This document shows positions 7,213 to 7,399 of a stretch of DNA of 7,399 bases, in pieces. The position numbers and the translations under genes were made by a program. The stretch spans positions 1-7,399 of the forward strand of contig DQUE01000189.1 of the NCBI GenBank assembly GCA_015662405.1, given 5' to 3'. Each line of letters begins with the position of its first letter. Position 1 is the stretch's first letter. The DNA comes from Sulfurimonas autotrophica (GTDB lineage Bacteria; Campylobacterota; Campylobacteria; Campylobacterales; Sulfurimonadaceae). Under the pieces are notes generated by a model that saw only the letters and a program-made list of their open reading frames with translations, did not search any database and was not told the DNA's origin.

Positions 7213-7399
7213 TCATAATCTTGATCCCTCTGCTGAAATTTGTGCCGCAAATGATGCAATTGCTTTTATCGCACTGAATTTTATTGCATCAAATCGTTCT
7301 TGATCTGTTATAACCGCATTTGGAACAACAGAAAAATCATAACTACCTCTCGCTGTATAATTCTTTTTACTACTTTTTGATTCTCTAGTTATTTTTAAA
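7213..7399 (-). CDS. lptE: LptE-like LPS-assembly lipoprotein (partial, C-terminal end)
   Basis: The minus strand has an open frame entering from the window edge and ending at TGA 7215-7213, giving the last 61 residues. The fragment reads LKITRESKSSKKNYTARGSY near its start and AIKFSAIKAIASFAAQIS near its end. It combines a beta-strand-like basic part with a C-terminal amphipathic helix, as in the small LptE family that plugs LptD in the outer membrane for LPS delivery. No lipobox can be seen because the N-terminus is outside the window. The product call rests mainly on position: in H. pylori and C. jejuni, as I recall, a short lipoprotein gene of this type lies between leuS and folC. That a real gene ends here is well supported by frame, codon use and the ribosome site just after it; the LptE name is moderate. 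Confidence 0.62.
   Translation of the reverse strand, partial: LKITRESKSSKKNYTARGSYDFSVVPNAVITDQERFDAIKFSAIKAIASFAAQISAEGSRL

Overview
The window is an AT-rich, tightly packed chromosomal segment. All seven genes lie on the minus strand, so they are transcribed from high to low coordinates. Gene content and order (end of an LptE-like lipoprotein gene, a diguanylate cyclase gene, folC, an M23 peptidase of the Csd1 type, a CcmA-type bactofilin, mfd, start of a YqaA-type membrane protein) point to the Campylobacterota (formerly Epsilonproteobacteria). As I recall it, Helicobacter pylori has leuS - lptE-like - folC - csd2 - csd1 - ccmA - mfd, and Campylobacter jejuni has a similar order. The diguanylate cyclase and the style of the proteins suggest a free-living, Sulfurimonas- or Sulfurovum-like member, but genus is an inference.

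In transcription order: 7399-7213 is the C-terminal end of an outer-membrane LPS-assembly lipoprotein (LptE-like). 7195-5657 is a cytoplasmic GGDEF diguanylate cyclase with an intact active site and I-site. 5654-4509 is folC. 4516-3560 is a membrane-anchored LytM/M23 endopeptidase. 3659-3243 is a bactofilin that overlaps the peptidase gene by 100 bases in another frame. 3243-253 is mfd, the transcription-repair coupling factor. From about 251 to the window edge is the start of a YqaA/DedA-like inner-membrane protein.

The largest gap between genes is 17 bases. The other junctions are overlaps of 100, 8 and 1 bases or gaps of 1-2 bases. No internal terminator or promoter is apparent, which fits one long operon with much translational coupling. 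folC and the M23 gene start with GTG, and the YqaA-like gene probably starts with TTG. No stretch over 300 bases lacks a gene, and I see no RNA gene, mobile element, repeat array or CRISPR.

Functionally the operon mixes envelope work (LPS transport, peptidoglycan trimming plus a bactofilin scaffold that sets cell curvature) with a c-di-GMP enzyme, folate polyglutamylation and transcription-coupled repair. The peptidase-bactofilin pair is the best-understood module, matching the H. pylori Csd1-CcmA shape system. The points most worth a second look are the long out-of-frame peptidase/bactofilin overlap, the single M23 gene where H. pylori has two, and the diguanylate cyclase with an unrecognised N-terminal half sitting inside an otherwise conserved envelope locus. 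I see no strong sign of a wholly undescribed system.
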